DNA of 6,944 bases from an archaeon (lineage in GTDB: Archaea; Aenigmatarchaeota; Aenigmatarchaeia; GW2011-AR5; GCA-2688965). The notes below the pieces were generated by a model. It had not been told where the DNA came from. It made no database searches and was given only the letters and a program-made list of their open reading frames with translations. Numbering within the stretch: position 1 is the stretch's first letter; each line of letters starts with the position of its first letter. The position numbers and the translations under genes are program-made. Where the stretch lies: positions 10,199 through 17,142 of the forward strand of contig NZEE01000044.1 of NCBI GenBank assembly GCA_002688965.1. The letters run 5' to 3'. Of this stretch, positions 6,606 to 6,944 are shown piece after piece.

Positions 6606-6608
6606 GAA
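6604..6608 (+). promoter_or_regulatory. Ribosome-binding site overlapping a stop codon
   Basis: AGGAA begins within the TAG stop of the 580-residue gene and lies 8 bases before the ATG at 6617. It repeats the stop/SD arrangement seen before the fusion gene and indicates co-transcription and coupled translation of the two structural-type genes. Confidence 0.6.
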
Positions 6609-6616
6609 TATTAATT

Positions 6617-6944
6617 ATGCCAAATAATTTTGACCTTAGAATATTAATTGAATCTGAAAATGGAAGTCAATTTTCTTATATCAGTAGTAGTATTGCTAAT
6701 TCGGATGAGGATCAAATAAGTTCTAGTGTTTTTTGGGAGAGAATTACATCTTCTGTTTCTTGTTCATATTCAAATGAGTTTATTGATAATGGTACAACAG
6801 GGTCATTAACTTTAACTACTGGAACAAATTTTGAAAGTGATTTATTTTTATCGTCTTCTATATCAGGGTCAAATGAAGATTCTGGGTCAATATTATTTAC
6901 TGATAGAGAACCGTCAGATGATAAATTAAAACGATATAAATTTT
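6617..6944 (+). CDS. Ser-rich putative structural protein, 3' end outside the window
   Basis: The frame begins MPNNFDLRILIESENGSQFS and stays open for 109 complete codons to the right edge, so the gene is truncated there. A good SD sequence sits 8 bases upstream. The visible part is acidic and very rich in serine, with runs such as SYISSSIANS and LSSSISGS, and alternating strands such as GSLTLTTGTNF (62-72). There is one cysteine (residue 49) and no sign of export or membrane segments. Beta-prone, Ser/Thr/Gly-rich composition and the 11-bp gap from the 580-residue gene suggest another virion component from the same operon. I do not recognise a family, and the missing C-terminus may hold the informative part. 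Confidence 0.75.
   Translation, partial: MPNNFDLRILIESENGSQFSYISSSIANSDEDQISSSVFWERITSSVSCSYSNEFIDNGTTGSLTLTTGTNFESDLFLSSSISGSNEDSGSILFTDREPSDDKLKRYKF

Noticed and set aside
1..6944. CRISPR array, tRNA, insertion sequence or integrase attachment site
   Set aside because: I saw no regularly spaced repeats, cloverleaf-like sequence, transposase motif or terminal inverted repeats; the only non-coding stretch of note is the 122-bp divergent spacer.

Overview
This AT-rich window looks like part of a bacteriophage genome, most likely a large tailed (T4-like or distantly T4-related) phage. Gene packing is tight: one ATGA overlap and two junctions where the ribosome-binding site overlaps the previous stop codon. 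Visible Shine-Dalgarno (SD) sites of the AGGA/AGGAG type point to a bacterial rather than eukaryotic host. All genes read cleanly with the standard bacterial code. The host and exact lineage cannot be read from the sequence.

Left part (1-4580, plus strand). Two genes of unknown function (a left-truncated one ending at 718, and 715-1341) are translationally coupled and lead into a 1075-residue protein (1353-4580). That protein is a single-chain fusion of an Mre11/SbcD/gp47-type nuclease with a complete Rad50/SbcC/gp46-type ATPase. The ATPase half has two coiled-coil arms of about equal length that meet at a CxxC zinc hook. This is the best-supported function in the window: DNA-end processing for recombination, repair and recombination-dependent replication.

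Middle part (4567-4862). A 57-residue gene lies on the minus strand (4567-4740) and overlaps the 3' end of the fusion gene by 14 bp. It has a strong ribosome-binding site and reads as a ribbon-helix-helix (Arc/CopG-type) DNA-binding protein. Behind it is an AT-rich divergent intergenic region of about 110 bp. This holds an 8-bp perfect inverted repeat, a tandem 10-bp direct repeat and promoter-like hexamers facing both ways. It looks like a compact regulatory switch between the recombination genes and the genes to the right.

Right part (4863-6944, plus strand). A 580-residue, beta-rich, Ser/Thr/Gly-rich protein with a Gly/Pro tail is followed 11 bp later by a Ser-rich protein cut by the window edge. 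Both look like virion structural proteins, but this is judged from composition and context, not from a recognised catalytic or fold motif.

The most interesting points are the Mre11-Rad50 fusion with its variant motifs, and the small regulator with a candidate operator at the boundary between the two modules.
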